This document shows, in pieces, positions 6,225 through 13,047 of a stretch of DNA of 16,178 nt (its first letter is position 1; the number at the start of each line of letters is the position of its first letter). Below the pieces are notes generated by a model. It was not told the origin of the DNA and did not search any database. It saw only the letters and a program-made list of their open reading frames with translations. The stretch spans positions 1-16,178 of the forward strand of contig UQOG01000033.1 in NCBI GenBank assembly GCA_900542615.1, in the 5' to 3' direction. The translations under genes were made by a program, and so were the position numbers. Source of the DNA: an uncultured Eubacteriales bacterium. GTDB taxonomy: Bacteria > Bacillota > Clostridia > Christensenellales > CAG-138.

Positions 6225-6842
6225 ATGGCCAAGAAAGATAACGCTTCTTCGGCGCCCGCCAAGAAGAAAAAGCAAGAGGAAGCCAAGCCCTTTACCGAAG
6301 CGCCCCGCCTCAAGGTCAAGTATACCGACGAAGTAGTGCCTGCCCTTCGGGAAAAGTTTGGATATAAGAACCCCATGGAGATCCCCAAGCTGGAAAAGAT
6401 CGTGCTGAACATGGGCCTGGGCTCCGAAAAGGATAACGCCAAGGGTCTGGAAAACGCGGTGAACGAGCTTTCCCTCATCGCGGGCCAGAAGCCCATCGTC
6501 ACCAAGGCCAAGAAGTCCGTTGCAAACTTCAAGGTCCGGGAGGGCATGAACATCGGCGCCAAGGTCACCCTGCGGGGAGACCGGATGTACTACTTTGCCG
6601 ATAAGCTCATGAACATCGTGCTGCCCCGGGTGCGCGACTTCCGCGGCATCTCCGATACCAGCTTCGACGGCCGCGGCAACTACGCCATGGGCGTGAAGGA
6701 GCAGCTGATCTTCCCCGAGATCAACTATGACGACGTCGATAAGGTACGGGGCATGGACATCGTATTCGTGACCACCGCCAAGACCGACGAAGAAGCGAAG
6801 GAGCTGCTCAGCCTCATGGGTATGCCCTTCATCCAGGCTTGA
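6225..6842 (+). CDS. rplE: 50S ribosomal protein L5 with N-terminal extension
   Basis: L5 binds 5S rRNA in the central protuberance and touches P-site tRNA and S13. The product is 205 residues, against about 180 in most bacteria. The normal fold starts at RLKVKYTDEVVPALREKFGY (residue 28 on) and is complete, with MEIPKLEKIVLNMGLG and GNYAMGVKEQLIFPEI. The 27 preceding residues (rich in Lys, Ala and Glu, including KKKK at 13-16) are an unstructured-looking extension. The ATG at 6225 is fixed by AGGAGG at 6211-6216. No ATG, GTG or TTG lies nearer the core, so the extension is probably translated. An upstream start at 6177 inside rplX is rejected. Confidence 0.97.
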   Translation: MAKKDNASSAPAKKKKQEEAKPFTEAPRLKVKYTDEVVPALREKFGYKNPMEIPKLEKIVLNMGLGSEKDNAKGLENAVNELSLIAGQKPIVTKAKKSVANFKVREGMNIGAKVTLRGDRMYYFADKLMNIVLPRVRDFRGISDTSFDGRGNYAMGVKEQLIFPEINYDDVDKVRGMDIVFVTTAKTDEEAKELLSLMGMPFIQA

Positions 6843-6858
6843 TAAGGAGGAAGATACC

Positions 6859-7044
6859 GTGGCAAAAACGAGCATGAAAATCAAGCAGTCCCGCCCCGCC
6901 AAGTTCTCGACCCGGGCCTATACCCGGTGCCGGATCTGCGGCCGGCCCCACAGCGTGCTGCGCAAGTACGGCATTTGCCGCATCTGCTTCCGCGAGATGG
7001 CCTACAAGGGCGAGATCCCCGGCGTGCGTAAGGCAAGCTGGTAA
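6859..7044 (+). CDS. rpsZ: 30S ribosomal protein S14 type Z
   Basis: S14 is a late-assembling protein of the 30S head. This is the short, zinc-binding type: 61 residues with Cys24/Cys27 and Cys40/Cys43 as two CxxC pairs. It has the usual ending of the form GEIPGVRKASW. The gene starts at GTG (6859), preceded by TAAGGAGG at 6843-6850. A GTG start is supported because MAKTSMKIKQ matches family N-termini. Many Gram-positives also keep a zinc-free S14 elsewhere in the genome for zinc limitation; none is in this window. It lies 16 nt after rplE and 23 nt before rpsH, the normal spc-operon place. Confidence 0.97.
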   Translation: MAKTSMKIKQSRPAKFSTRAYTRCRICGRPHSVLRKYGICRICFREMAYKGEIPGVRKASW

Positions 7045-7067
7045 TACCGTAGAAAGGAGAACGAATT

Positions 7068-7466
7068 ATGCTGATTACCGATCCCATCGCTGATATGCTC
7101 ACGCGTATCCGCAATGCACTCATCGCCCGTCACGATGAGGTGGACGTACCCCTTTCCACGGTTAAAAAGGCCATCGCCGAGATCCTGCTGGAGGAGGGCT
7201 ACATCAAGGGCTTCGAGATCCGGGAGGAAGGCGTGGCCAAGAACATCCACATCACCCTCAAATACGGCCCCAACCGCCAGAAGGTCATCACCGGCCTGAA
7301 GCGGATCTCCAAGCCGGGCCTTCGGGTCTACGCCCGCAAGGATAACCTGCCCAAGGTGCTCAACGGCCTGGGCATTGCCATCCTGTCCACCTCCCGGGGC
7401 ATTATGACCGACCGGGAAGCCCGCAAGCAGGGCGTGGGCGGCGAAGTGCTGGCATACATCTGGTAA
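7068..7466 (+). CDS. rpsH: 30S ribosomal protein S8
   Basis: S8 binds helix 21 of 16S rRNA in the platform and, in E. coli, represses the spc operon by binding a mimic of that site in the mRNA. The 132-residue product begins MLITDPIADMLTRIRNA. It ends with the rRNA-binding motif STSRGIMTDREARKQGVGGE at 107-126 followed by VLAYIW, all diagnostic. AAAGGAG at about 7053-7059 is the ribosome site. It is followed by the largest gap in the spc block (78 nt), which holds a hairpin. I see no clear S8-site mimic near rplE. Confidence 0.98.
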   Translation: MLITDPIADMLTRIRNALIARHDEVDVPLSTVKKAIAEILLEEGYIKGFEIREEGVAKNIHITLKYGPNRQKVITGLKRISKPGLRVYARKDNLPKVLNGLGIAILSTSRGIMTDREARKQGVGGEVLAYIW

Positions 7467-7544
7467 GCACTGATATGGGGAACGGCTTGCCGTCCCCCAA
7501 TCGGTCTTTCATAAACAAGAAATCTACATTTGGAGGTGTAACAC
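7467..7544 (+). promoter_or_regulatory. Internal gap with hairpin between rpsH and rplF
   Basis: Most genes in this cluster are 10-23 nt apart, but here 78 nt separate two. GGGG (7477-7480) and ACGG (7482-7485) pair with CCGT (7490-7493) and CCCC (7494-7497) around loop CTTG, with A7481 bulged. No T-run follows, so a terminator is unlikely. The rest is A-rich up to the rplF ribosome site GGAGGTG (7532-7538). It could be an mRNA processing or stability element, or a protein-binding site. The function is unknown. Confidence 0.4.
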
Positions 7545-8084
7545 ATGTCACGAATCGGAAAACTTCCGATCAACATCCCTGGCGGAGTGACAATCACGGT
7601 CGGCGACGATAACACCGTGAATGTTAAAGGCCCCAAGGGCCAGCTTAGCGAAAAGATCTCCCCGGACATGGAAATTTCCATGGAAGAGGGCGTCCTGCTG
7701 GTGAAGCGCCCCAGCGACGACAAGGAGCATAAGGCCCTTCACGGCCTGTCCCGCTCCCTGATCCACAACATGGTGGTGGGCGTGACCAGCGGCTATCAGA
7801 AGAACCTGGACATCGTGGGCGTGGGCTACCGTGCCCAGCTGCAGGGTACCAAGCTGGTATTGAACGTGGGCTACTCCCATCCCGTGGAGTTTGAGGCCCC
7901 CGCCGGCATCACCTTTGAGGTCCCCAACCCCAACCGGATCAGCGTGCTGGGCATCAGCAAGCAGCAGGTGGGGCAGATGGCCGCGGATATCCGCAAGGTA
8001 CGGCCGCCGGAACCCTATAAGGGCAAGGGCATCAAGTACGAAAACGAGTTCGTACGCCGTAAAGAAGGCAAGACCGGCAAATAA
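7545..8084 (+). CDS. rplF: 50S ribosomal protein L6
   Basis: L6 lies near the factor-binding site and the sarcin-ricin loop and matures late in 50S assembly. The 179-residue product has the family's two tandem similar domains, about 1-80 and 81-179. It begins MSRIGKLPINIPGGVTI, carries GVGYRAQLQG near the domain boundary, and ends with the signature PPEPYKGKGIKYENEFVRRKEGK. GGAGGTG at 7532-7538 is the ribosome site. It is separated from rpsH by an unusually long 78-nt gap and from rplR by 22 nt. Confidence 0.98.
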   Translation: MSRIGKLPINIPGGVTITVGDDNTVNVKGPKGQLSEKISPDMEISMEEGVLLVKRPSDDKEHKALHGLSRSLIHNMVVGVTSGYQKNLDIVGVGYRAQLQGTKLVLNVGYSHPVEFEAPAGITFEVPNPNRISVLGISKQQVGQMAADIRKVRPPEPYKGKGIKYENEFVRRKEGKTGK

Positions 8085-8106
8085 AGCGTAGAGAAGGAGT
8101 AGCAGT

Positions 8107-8475
8107 ATGATTTCAAAGATCGATAAAAACGCTGTGCGCAAGGCCAGGCACAACCGTACGCGCCGCCACATCGTGGGCACCGGCGAACGGCCCCGGCTGA
8201 ATGTATACCGCAGCCTGAATAACATCTACGCGCAGGTCATCGACGATACAACCTCCCAGACCCTGGCTTCCGCCTCCACCCTGGACGCGGAGATCAAGGC
8301 CCAGCTGGCGGAAAAGACCAAGAAGGAAGCCGCCAAGCTGGTGGGCGAGCTGGTGGGCAAGCGGGCGCTGGAAAAGGGCGTCCAGGAGGTCGTGTTCGAC
8401 CGGGGCGGCTATCTGTATACGGGCCGCGTCGCGGAATTGGCCGAAGGCGCTCGGGCGGCCGGGCTGAAATTCTAA
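8107..8475 (+). CDS. rplR: 50S ribosomal protein L18
   Basis: L18 binds 5S rRNA and, with L5, attaches it to the large subunit. The 122-residue product has a basic N-terminus (KNAVRKARHNRTRRHI) and the RPRLNVYRSLNNIYAQVIDD core. It ends with the conserved FDRGGYLYTGRVAELAEGAR and AGLKF, typical of the family. GAGAAGGAG at 8091-8099 is the ribosome site. The length is normal and no anomaly is seen. It sits 22 nt after rplF and 10 nt before rpsE. Confidence 0.98.
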   Translation: MISKIDKNAVRKARHNRTRRHIVGTGERPRLNVYRSLNNIYAQVIDDTTSQTLASASTLDAEIKAQLAEKTKKEAAKLVGELVGKRALEKGVQEVVFDRGGYLYTGRVAELAEGARAAGLKF

Positions 8476-8485
8476 GGAGGTTAAC

Positions 8486-8989
8486 ATGCAGAAGCGTATT
8501 GATGCATCTACATTGGATCTGAAAGAAAGGCTCGTGTCCATCAACCGTGTTGCCAAGGTTGTAAAAGGCGGCCGGAACTTCCGCTTCTCCGCCCTGATGG
8601 TGGTAGGCGATGAGAACGGCCACGTGGGCGTGGGCATGGGCAAGGCCGCGGAAATCCCCGAGGCCGTGCGCAAGGGCGTGGAAGACGCCAAGCGCCACAT
8701 GATCGAGATCCCCCTGGTGGGCACCAGCATCCCCCATGCGGTGGAGGGCAAGTTTGGCAAGGGCCATGTGCGTATGCTCCCCGCCCAGGAAGGTACCGGC
8801 GTTATCGCGGGCGGCCCTGCCCGTGCGGTGCTGGAGATGGTGGGGATCAAGGATATCCGCACCAAGAGCTTTGGCTCCAACAACCCGGCCAACTGCGTAA
8901 AGGCCACCATGGACGGCCTGCGGCAGCTGCGCACCGCCGAGGAGATCGCCAAGCTCAGGGGCAAGACCGTAGAAGAAATTCTGGGCTAA
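8486..8989 (+). CDS. rpsE: 30S ribosomal protein S5
   Basis: S5 borders the mRNA entry channel and contacts S4 and S8; mutations in it affect decoding accuracy and spectinomycin sensitivity. The 167-residue product has a double-stranded-RNA-binding-like N-terminal domain. That domain carries LVSINRVAKVVKGGRNFRFS (16-35) and the VVGDENGHVGVGMGKA loop. The C-terminal domain has EGTGVIAGGPARAVLEMVGI and KSFGSNNPANCVKATMDGL. The spectinomycin loop looks ordinary. TAAGGAGG at 8474-8481 lies just upstream, 10 nt after rplR. Confidence 0.98.
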   Translation: MQKRIDASTLDLKERLVSINRVAKVVKGGRNFRFSALMVVGDENGHVGVGMGKAAEIPEAVRKGVEDAKRHMIEIPLVGTSIPHAVEGKFGKGHVRMLPAQEGTGVIAGGPARAVLEMVGIKDIRTKSFGSNNPANCVKATMDGLRQLRTAEEIAKLRGKTVEEILG

Positions 8990-9001
8990 GGGAGGCAAAC
9001 T

Positions 9002-9181
9002 ATGGCGAACTTGAAAATAACGCTGGTAAAGAGCACCATCGGCGCCCTGAAAGACCAGCAGGCGACCGTCAAGGCCCTGGGCCTCAGGAAAACCAACCAT
9101 ACCGTGGTGCAGCCTGACAATCCCTGCATCCGCGGCATGATCTTCAAGGTAAAGCACCTGGTCAAGGTCGAAGAAGTGTAA
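9002..9181 (+). CDS. rpmD: 50S ribosomal protein L30
   Basis: L30 is a small peripheral 50S protein. The 59-residue product reads MANLKITLVKSTIGALKDQQ at the start. It continues with the signature VKALGLRKTNHTVVQPDNP and GMIFKVKHLVKVEEV, a complete bacterial L30. GGGAGG at 8990-8995 precedes the ATG, 12 nt after rpsE. The 12 nt before rplO contain CGGAGGTG. L30 is absent from some bacteria but is normal in this position. Confidence 0.97.
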   Translation: MANLKITLVKSTIGALKDQQATVKALGLRKTNHTVVQPDNPCIRGMIFKVKHLVKVEEV

Positions 9182-9193
9182 CGGAGGTGCACG

Positions 9194-9634
9194 ATGAAAC
9201 TACATGAGTTAAAGCCAGCGGCAGGCTCCACCGCCGCCAAGAAGCGGGTAGGCCGGGGCACCGGTTCCGGCTTGGGCAAGACCGCCGGCTATGGCCATAA
9301 GGGCCAAAAGGCCCGCAGCGGCAGCAAGAAGAACGGCTTTGAAGGCGGCCAGATGCCTCTGGCACGGCGGATCCCCAAGCGGGGCTTCACCAACATCTTT
9401 GCCAAGGAATACACCACCGTCAACGTGGAAACGCTTAACAAGCTGGCTGACGGCACGGTGGTTACCGCCGAATCCCTCAAGGAGGCCGGCATCATCAGCA
9501 AGATCCAAAAAGACGGGCTCAAGATCCTGGGCCGCGGCGAGCTGACCAAGAAACTGGACGTGAAAGCCGCGAAGTTTACCGAGGCGGCCCAGAAAGCCAT
9601 TGAGGCGGCGGGCGGAACTGTTGAGGTGGTCTAA
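9194..9634 (+). CDS. rplO: 50S ribosomal protein L15
   Basis: L15 is a late-assembling large-subunit protein with a long, Gly/Arg/Lys-rich N-terminal arm threaded into 23S rRNA. The 146-residue product shows this arm from MKLHELKPAAGSTAAKKRVG through the GRGTGSGLGKTAGYGHKGQK segment and GFEGGQMPLARRIPKRGF. The globular C-terminal part follows, ending AAGGTVEVV. GGAGGTG at 9183-9189 sets the start. The stop shares a base with the secY ATG (TAATG), so the translocon channel is coupled to ribosomal protein synthesis. Confidence 0.98.
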   Translation: MKLHELKPAAGSTAAKKRVGRGTGSGLGKTAGYGHKGQKARSGSKKNGFEGGQMPLARRIPKRGFTNIFAKEYTTVNVETLNKLADGTVVTAESLKEAGIISKIQKDGLKILGRGELTKKLDVKAAKFTEAAQKAIEAAGGTVEVV

Positions 9635-10905
9635 TGTTTAAGACCATCCTCAACGCCTGGAACATCAAGGACATCCGCACCCGGATGCTGTTCACCCTTC
9701 TGTTGATCGTGATCTACCGGTTGGGTTCCTTTATTCCAGTGCCCTTTGTGGACGCCAGCAGCATTGCGGAAATGGCGGGCAAGTATGATATCCTGGGGTT
9801 CCTGAACCTGCTCTCGGGCGGTAGCTTCAGCCAGTTTACCATCTTTGCCATGGGTATCTCCCCCTACATCACGGGCTCCATCGTCATCCAGCTGTTGACC
9901 ATCGCCATCCCCAGCCTGGAGCGCATGGCCAAGGAGGAGGACGGCCGGCAGAAGATCGAAAAGATCACCCGGTATACGGGCATCGGCCTGGCCCTGGTGC
10001 AGAGCATCGGCATCGTGGTGGGCATGGGCTCCGGCGTGGTTACCAGCACCGCCTGGTATGTATACGCCACCATCGGCATCGTGTGCACCGCGGGTACCGC
10101 CTTCCTGGTATGGATGGGCGAACGCATCACGGAAAAAGGCGTGGGCAACGGCGTTTCCATGATCATCTTCGCGTCCATCTGCTCCCAGGTTCCCCGGGTT
10201 GTGGTGGATATGTTCAGCGGCGTGTTTGTCCAAGGCTATTATGCCTGGTGGATCATCCCGGTTATGCTGGTGTTTGCCCTGGTGATCATCACCGGCGTGG
10301 TGCTGGTGGACCGGGCGGTCCGTCGGATCCCCGTCCAGTACGCCAAGCGGGTGGTGGGCCGGAAGATGTACGGCGGCCAGGCCACCCACATCCCCATGAA
10401 GGCCAACGCCAACGGCGTTATGCCTTTGATCTTCGCCATTACCCTGATGCAGGTGCCCAGCATGATCCTGCAGTTCTGGCCCAATAGCGGGTTCTATACC
10501 TTCTATCAAAAGTGGCTGGCTGCCGGCACCCCCATCTACTATGTGGTTTACGCCCTGCTGATCGTAGGCTTTGCCTACTTCTACAGCACCATCTCCTTCA
10601 ACCCGGTGGAGATCAGCAAGAATTTGCAGCAGAACGGCGGATTTATCCCGGGCATCCGGCCCGGCAAGCCCACGGGCGATTACCTGATGAAAATCAGCAA
10701 CCGCCTGACCCTGTTCGGCGCCTTCTTCCTCATGTGCCTGGCCATCATCCCGGCAGTGCTGCTGTACCTGTTTGGCTTGAGCAATACCATGCTCAACGCC
10801 TTCGGCCCCACCAGCGTGCTGATTATGGTGAGCGTGGCCCTGGAGACCACCGAGCAGCTGGAGTCCCTGATGCTCATGCGGCACTACAAGGGCTTCCTGG
10901 GATAA
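9634..10905 (+). CDS. secY: Protein translocase channel subunit SecY
   Basis: SecY forms the membrane pore through which proteins are secreted or inserted, with SecE and SecG, driven by SecA or the ribosome. The 423-residue product fits the family and has ten hydrophobic segments. The plug and TM2 region reads FSQFTIFAMGISPYITGSIV. The basic cytoplasmic loop RRIPVQYAKRVVGRKMYGGQ and the second loop FNPVEISKNLQQNGGFIPGI contact SecA and the ribosome. The C-terminus is TEQLESLMLMRHYKGFLG. It overlaps rplO by one base, with GAGGTGG at 9623-9629 as ribosome site. Length and motifs are those of the housekeeping SecY, not an accessory SecY2. Confidence 0.98.
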   Translation: MFKTILNAWNIKDIRTRMLFTLLLIVIYRLGSFIPVPFVDASSIAEMAGKYDILGFLNLLSGGSFSQFTIFAMGISPYITGSIVIQLLTIAIPSLERMAKEEDGRQKIEKITRYTGIGLALVQSIGIVVGMGSGVVTSTAWYVYATIGIVCTAGTAFLVWMGERITEKGVGNGVSMIIFASICSQVPRVVVDMFSGVFVQGYYAWWIIPVMLVFALVIITGVVLVDRAVRRIPVQYAKRVVGRKMYGGQATHIPMKANANGVMPLIFAITLMQVPSMILQFWPNSGFYTFYQKWLAAGTPIYYVVYALLIVGFAYFYSTISFNPVEISKNLQQNGGFIPGIRPGKPTGDYLMKISNRLTLFGAFFLMCLAIIPAVLLYLFGLSNTMLNAFGPTSVLIMVSVALETTEQLESLMLMRHYKGFLG

Positions 10906-10915
10906 GGAGTAAGCT

Positions 10916-11542
10916 ATGCATCTGGTTTTTCTAGGGCCTCCGGGCGCCGGGAAAGGCACCCAGGCCGAAAAGGTATGCGAACGCTTCGGCATCGCCCACA
11001 TCTCCACGGGGGATATGCTCCGCAAGGAGATGCGGGAAGGCACGGAGCTTGGGAAACAGGCCAAGGCTGTGGTGGAAGCCGGCGGGCTGGTGAGCGACGA
11101 CATCATCATCGCCATGGTGGAAAAGCGGCTGCAGGCCCCGGATTGCGAAAAGGGGTTCCTGCTGGACGGCTTCCCCCGCACCATCTCCCAGGCGGACGCC
11201 TTATCCGGTCTGACCACCATCCACATGGCGGTGAACATCGACGTGCCTGAATCGGTGCTGGTGGAGCGGATCAGCGGCCGGCGGATGTGCCCCGATTGCG
11301 GGGCGGGCTATCATGTGTCCCTGTACAACAAGCCCACCTGTGAAAAGTGCGGCGCCACCCTGTACATCCGGGACGATGATAAGCCGGAAACCGTACGGAA
11401 CCGGATCCTGGCCTATAACCAGAAAACCCAGCCCCTGATCCAGTATTATGCGGAAAAGGGCCTGCTGCAAACCGTAAACGGCAGCCAGCCCATGGATGTG
11501 GTGTCGGCGGAGATCGCCGCCCTGCTGGAGAAGCTGGCATGA
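10916..11542 (+). CDS. adk: Adenylate kinase, zinc-LID type
   Basis: Adk interconverts ATP + AMP and 2 ADP in the cytoplasm and balances adenylate pools. The P-loop GPPGAGKGTQ is at residues 7-16, the AMP site has TGDMLR at 31-36, and the DGFPRT motif is at 84-89. The LID domain (about 121-155) carries CPDC (Cys125/Cys128) and CEKC (Cys142/Cys145), a four-cysteine structural zinc site as in many Gram-positive enzymes. At 208 residues it is about 9 shorter than B. subtilis Adk, with a few residues missing in the LID and before the FLLDG-to-VNIDVPE region. AAGGAG (10904-10909) precedes the ATG. The stop overlaps map by 4 bases (ATGA). Confidence 0.97.
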   Translation: MHLVFLGPPGAGKGTQAEKVCERFGIAHISTGDMLRKEMREGTELGKQAKAVVEAGGLVSDDIIIAMVEKRLQAPDCEKGFLLDGFPRTISQADALSGLTTIHMAVNIDVPESVLVERISGRRMCPDCGAGYHVSLYNKPTCEKCGATLYIRDDDKPETVRNRILAYNQKTQPLIQYYAEKGLLQTVNGSQPMDVVSAEIAALLEKLA

Positions 11543-12315
11543 TGACCATCAAGAACGCGGCGGACATCCAAAAGATGCAGGCCGCAGGACGGGTGGTAGA
11601 GGGGACGCTGGCCCTGATGGGCCGGCTGGCGAAACCCGGGGTAAGCACCCTGGAGCTGGACCGGGCTGCGGAGGAATACATCCGCAGCCAGGGCGCCACC
11701 CCTTCCTTCCTCCATTATAACGGATACCCAAAGAGCATCTGCACCTCGGTGAACGAACAGGTGGTCCATGGGATCCCGGGCCATTACCGGCTCAAGGAGG
11801 GAGACATCGTAGGCGTGGACGTAGGCGCCAAGCTGGATGGGTTTCACGGAGACGCTGCCCGTACCTTCCTGATCGGGCAGGTGGACCCCGCGGTGGAGGA
11901 GCTGGTCCGGGTCACCCGGGAATGCTTCTTTGAAGGGCTCAAGTTTGCCCGGCCCGGATATCGCATCAGCGACATTTCCAGGGCCGTGCAGGCCCACGCG
12001 GAAGCCCATGGCTACGGGGTGGTACGGGAGCTGATCGGCCACGGCATCGGCCGGGATATGCACGAACCGCCGGATGTGCCCAACTTCGTAGGGGGCGGGT
12101 TCGGCAGGGGGGTGCGGCTGACCCCCGGCATGACCATTGCGGTGGAGCCCATGATCAACCTGGGCGGCCGGGAAGTGCTGCAAAAGAGCGATGGATGGAC
12201 CGTGGTGACCCGGGATGGAAAGCCCAGCGCCCACTACGAAAATACCATCGCCATCACCGAGGACGAACCCCTGCTCCTCACCTTCAGCCAGGAGGTAGAG
12301 CATGTCCCATGCTGA
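11539..12315 (+). CDS. map: Methionine aminopeptidase type I
   Basis: MAP removes the initiator methionine from nascent proteins after deformylation. The 258-residue product has the pita-bread fold signature. Metal ligands are Asp94 and Asp105 (in VDVGAKLDGFHGDAA), His168 (LIGHGIG), Glu203 (AVEPMIN) and Glu234 (HYENTIAI). Substrate-side His78 and His175 are also present, so it should be active. It lacks the N-terminal zinc-finger extension of some MAPs. It overlaps adk by 4 bases; an ATG one codon later (11542) is an equally possible start. The ribosome site is weak (GGAG at 11527-11530), which suggests coupling to adk translation. Its last 14 bases overlap the next gene. Confidence 0.97.
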   Translation: MMTIKNAADIQKMQAAGRVVEGTLALMGRLAKPGVSTLELDRAAEEYIRSQGATPSFLHYNGYPKSICTSVNEQVVHGIPGHYRLKEGDIVGVDVGAKLDGFHGDAARTFLIGQVDPAVEELVRVTRECFFEGLKFARPGYRISDISRAVQAHAEAHGYGVVRELIGHGIGRDMHEPPDVPNFVGGGFGRGVRLTPGMTIAVEPMINLGGREVLQKSDGWTVVTRDGKPSAHYENTIAITEDEPLLLTFSQEVEHVPC

Positions 12316-12577
12316 GGACATCGGCCGGGTGGTGGTTTCCACCGCAGGCCGGGATAAGGGGACCCCTTTGGTGGTCGTTGGAACAGAGGGGGCGGAGTAT
12401 CTCCTGCTGGCCGACGGCAAGCGGCGAAAGGCACAAACCCCAAAGCGGAAAAAGCGTAGGCATATACGCGCAACGGCTTACCGGATCGATCCAGCCCTGT
12501 TTGGCGATAACGCCGCAGACGCCCATCTCCGCAAGGCCCTGCGCCAACTGGAAGAAAACCATGATACGGATTTTTGA
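12302..12577 (+). CDS. KOW-domain RNA-binding protein (L14e-like)
   Basis: The product is 91 residues and its exact function is not established. The N-terminal part, about residues 5-37 (EDIGRVVVSTAGRDKGTPLVVVG), resembles a KOW/SH3-like module as in the L14e/L6e/L27e group. A strongly basic patch (KRRKAQTPKRKKRRHIR, 40-56) follows, then a helical tail with DAHLRKALRQLEE. Genes of this kind occur between map and infA in many Clostridia and are annotated as KOW-domain RNA-binding proteins. AGGAGG at 12291-12296 lies inside map, which it overlaps by 14 bases. The context suggests a ribosome-associated or RNA-binding role (inference). It is not a standard bacterial ribosomal protein. Confidence 0.85.
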   Translation: MSHAEDIGRVVVSTAGRDKGTPLVVVGTEGAEYLLLADGKRRKAQTPKRKKRRHIRATAYRIDPALFGDNAADAHLRKALRQLEENHDTDF

Positions 12578-12588
12578 GGAGGGATAGC

Positions 12589-12810
12589 TTGTCTAAGACG
12601 GACGTAATCGAAGTTGAAGGTGTTGTGACCGACTCCTTCCCCAACGCCATGTTCGAGGTGGAGCTGATCAATGGACACAAGATTTTAGCCCACATTTCGG
12701 GCAAATTGCGGATGAATTTCATTCGCATCCTGCCTGGGGACAAGGTGACGGTGGAGCTGTCCCCCTATGACTTGACCCGCGGCCGCATCACGTGGCGCAC
12801 TAAGAACTGA
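12589..12810 (+). CDS. infA: Translation initiation factor IF-1, TTG start
   Basis: IF-1 occupies the A site of the 30S subunit during initiation and cooperates with IF-2 and IF-3. The 73-residue product is a complete S1-type OB fold: DVIEVEGVVTDSFPNAMFEV, GHKILAHISGKLRMNFIRIL, then PGDKVTVELSPYDLTRGRIT. The start is TTG at 12589, since AGGAGG (12577-12582) lies 6 nt upstream and MSKTDVIEVEG matches family N-termini. A TTG at 12574 is in frame but would place the ribosome site inside the coding region. The ribosome site begins on the last base of the KOW gene's stop codon, so the two may be coupled. A TTG start usually lowers initiation. Confidence 0.96.
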   Translation: MSKTDVIEVEGVVTDSFPNAMFEVELINGHKILAHISGKLRMNFIRILPGDKVTVELSPYDLTRGRITWRTKN

Positions 12811-12826
12811 CAAGGAGGAAATTACG

Positions 12827-12940
12827 ATGAAAGTCAGGCCTTCTGTAAAACCCATTTGCGAGAAGTGCAAGATCATCAAGCGCAAGGGCCGCGTGATGGT
12901 CATCTGCGAGAATCCCAAGCATAAGCAAAAGCAAGGCTAA
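12827..12940 (+). CDS. rpmJ: 50S ribosomal protein L36, zinc form
   Basis: L36 is the smallest 50S protein. This 37-residue product reads MKVRPSVKPICEKCKIIKRK at the start. It has the zinc ligands Cys11, Cys14, Cys27 and His32, so it is the zinc-binding (C+) type. Its length is the usual 37 residues. CAAGGAGG at 12811-12818 precedes the ATG. It lies 16 nt after infA and is followed by a 107-nt gap with a folded RNA element ahead of rpsM. Confidence 0.97.
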   Translation: MKVRPSVKPICEKCKIIKRKGRVMVICENPKHKQKQG

Positions 12941-12954
12941 GCCCCTAACAAATA

Positions 12955-13010
12955 CCCTCCCGCCCGGAGCGGCTGCTTCAGCTAACGCCTGAAGAAATCC
13001 GGGTGGGCCA
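12955..13010 (+). promoter_or_regulatory. Two-tier RNA hairpin in the gap before rpsM
   Basis: A 10-bp outer helix pairs CCCGCCCGGA (12959-12968) with TCCGGGTGGG (12998-13007), including one G-U pair. A 6-bp inner helix pairs CTTCAG (12976-12981) with CTGAAG (12989-12994) around a 7-nt loop. A 7/3 asymmetric internal loop joins them. GCTG (12972-12975) with CAGC (12979-12982) is an alternative helix that excludes the inner one. No T-run follows, so it is not an intrinsic terminator. Its place ahead of rpsM-rpsK-rpsD matches that of the alpha-operon S4 target in E. coli. A regulatory role is inferred and the regulator is unproven. Confidence 0.5.
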
Positions 13011-13047
13011 GCATAGATCAACCCAAATTTTAACGGAGGTAACGAGA

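Noticed and set aside
9631..11238. A 535-residue open frame on the minus strand opposite secY and adk
   Set aside because: It lies wholly opposite two unmistakable genes. The His/Asp/Gly-rich translation is what antisense of GC-rich codons yields, and it matches no family I recognise.
12941..13047. The rpmJ-rpsM gap as a terminator plus new promoter
   Set aside because: The hairpin lacks a following T-run, and I find no convincing -35/-10 pair in the gap. An RNA regulatory element fits better.
13003..13047. Upstream in-frame ATG extending S13 by 15 residues
   Set aside because: It begins inside the hairpin 3' arm with no ribosome site, and the family start MARISGVDLP has its own GGAGGT at 13035-13040.
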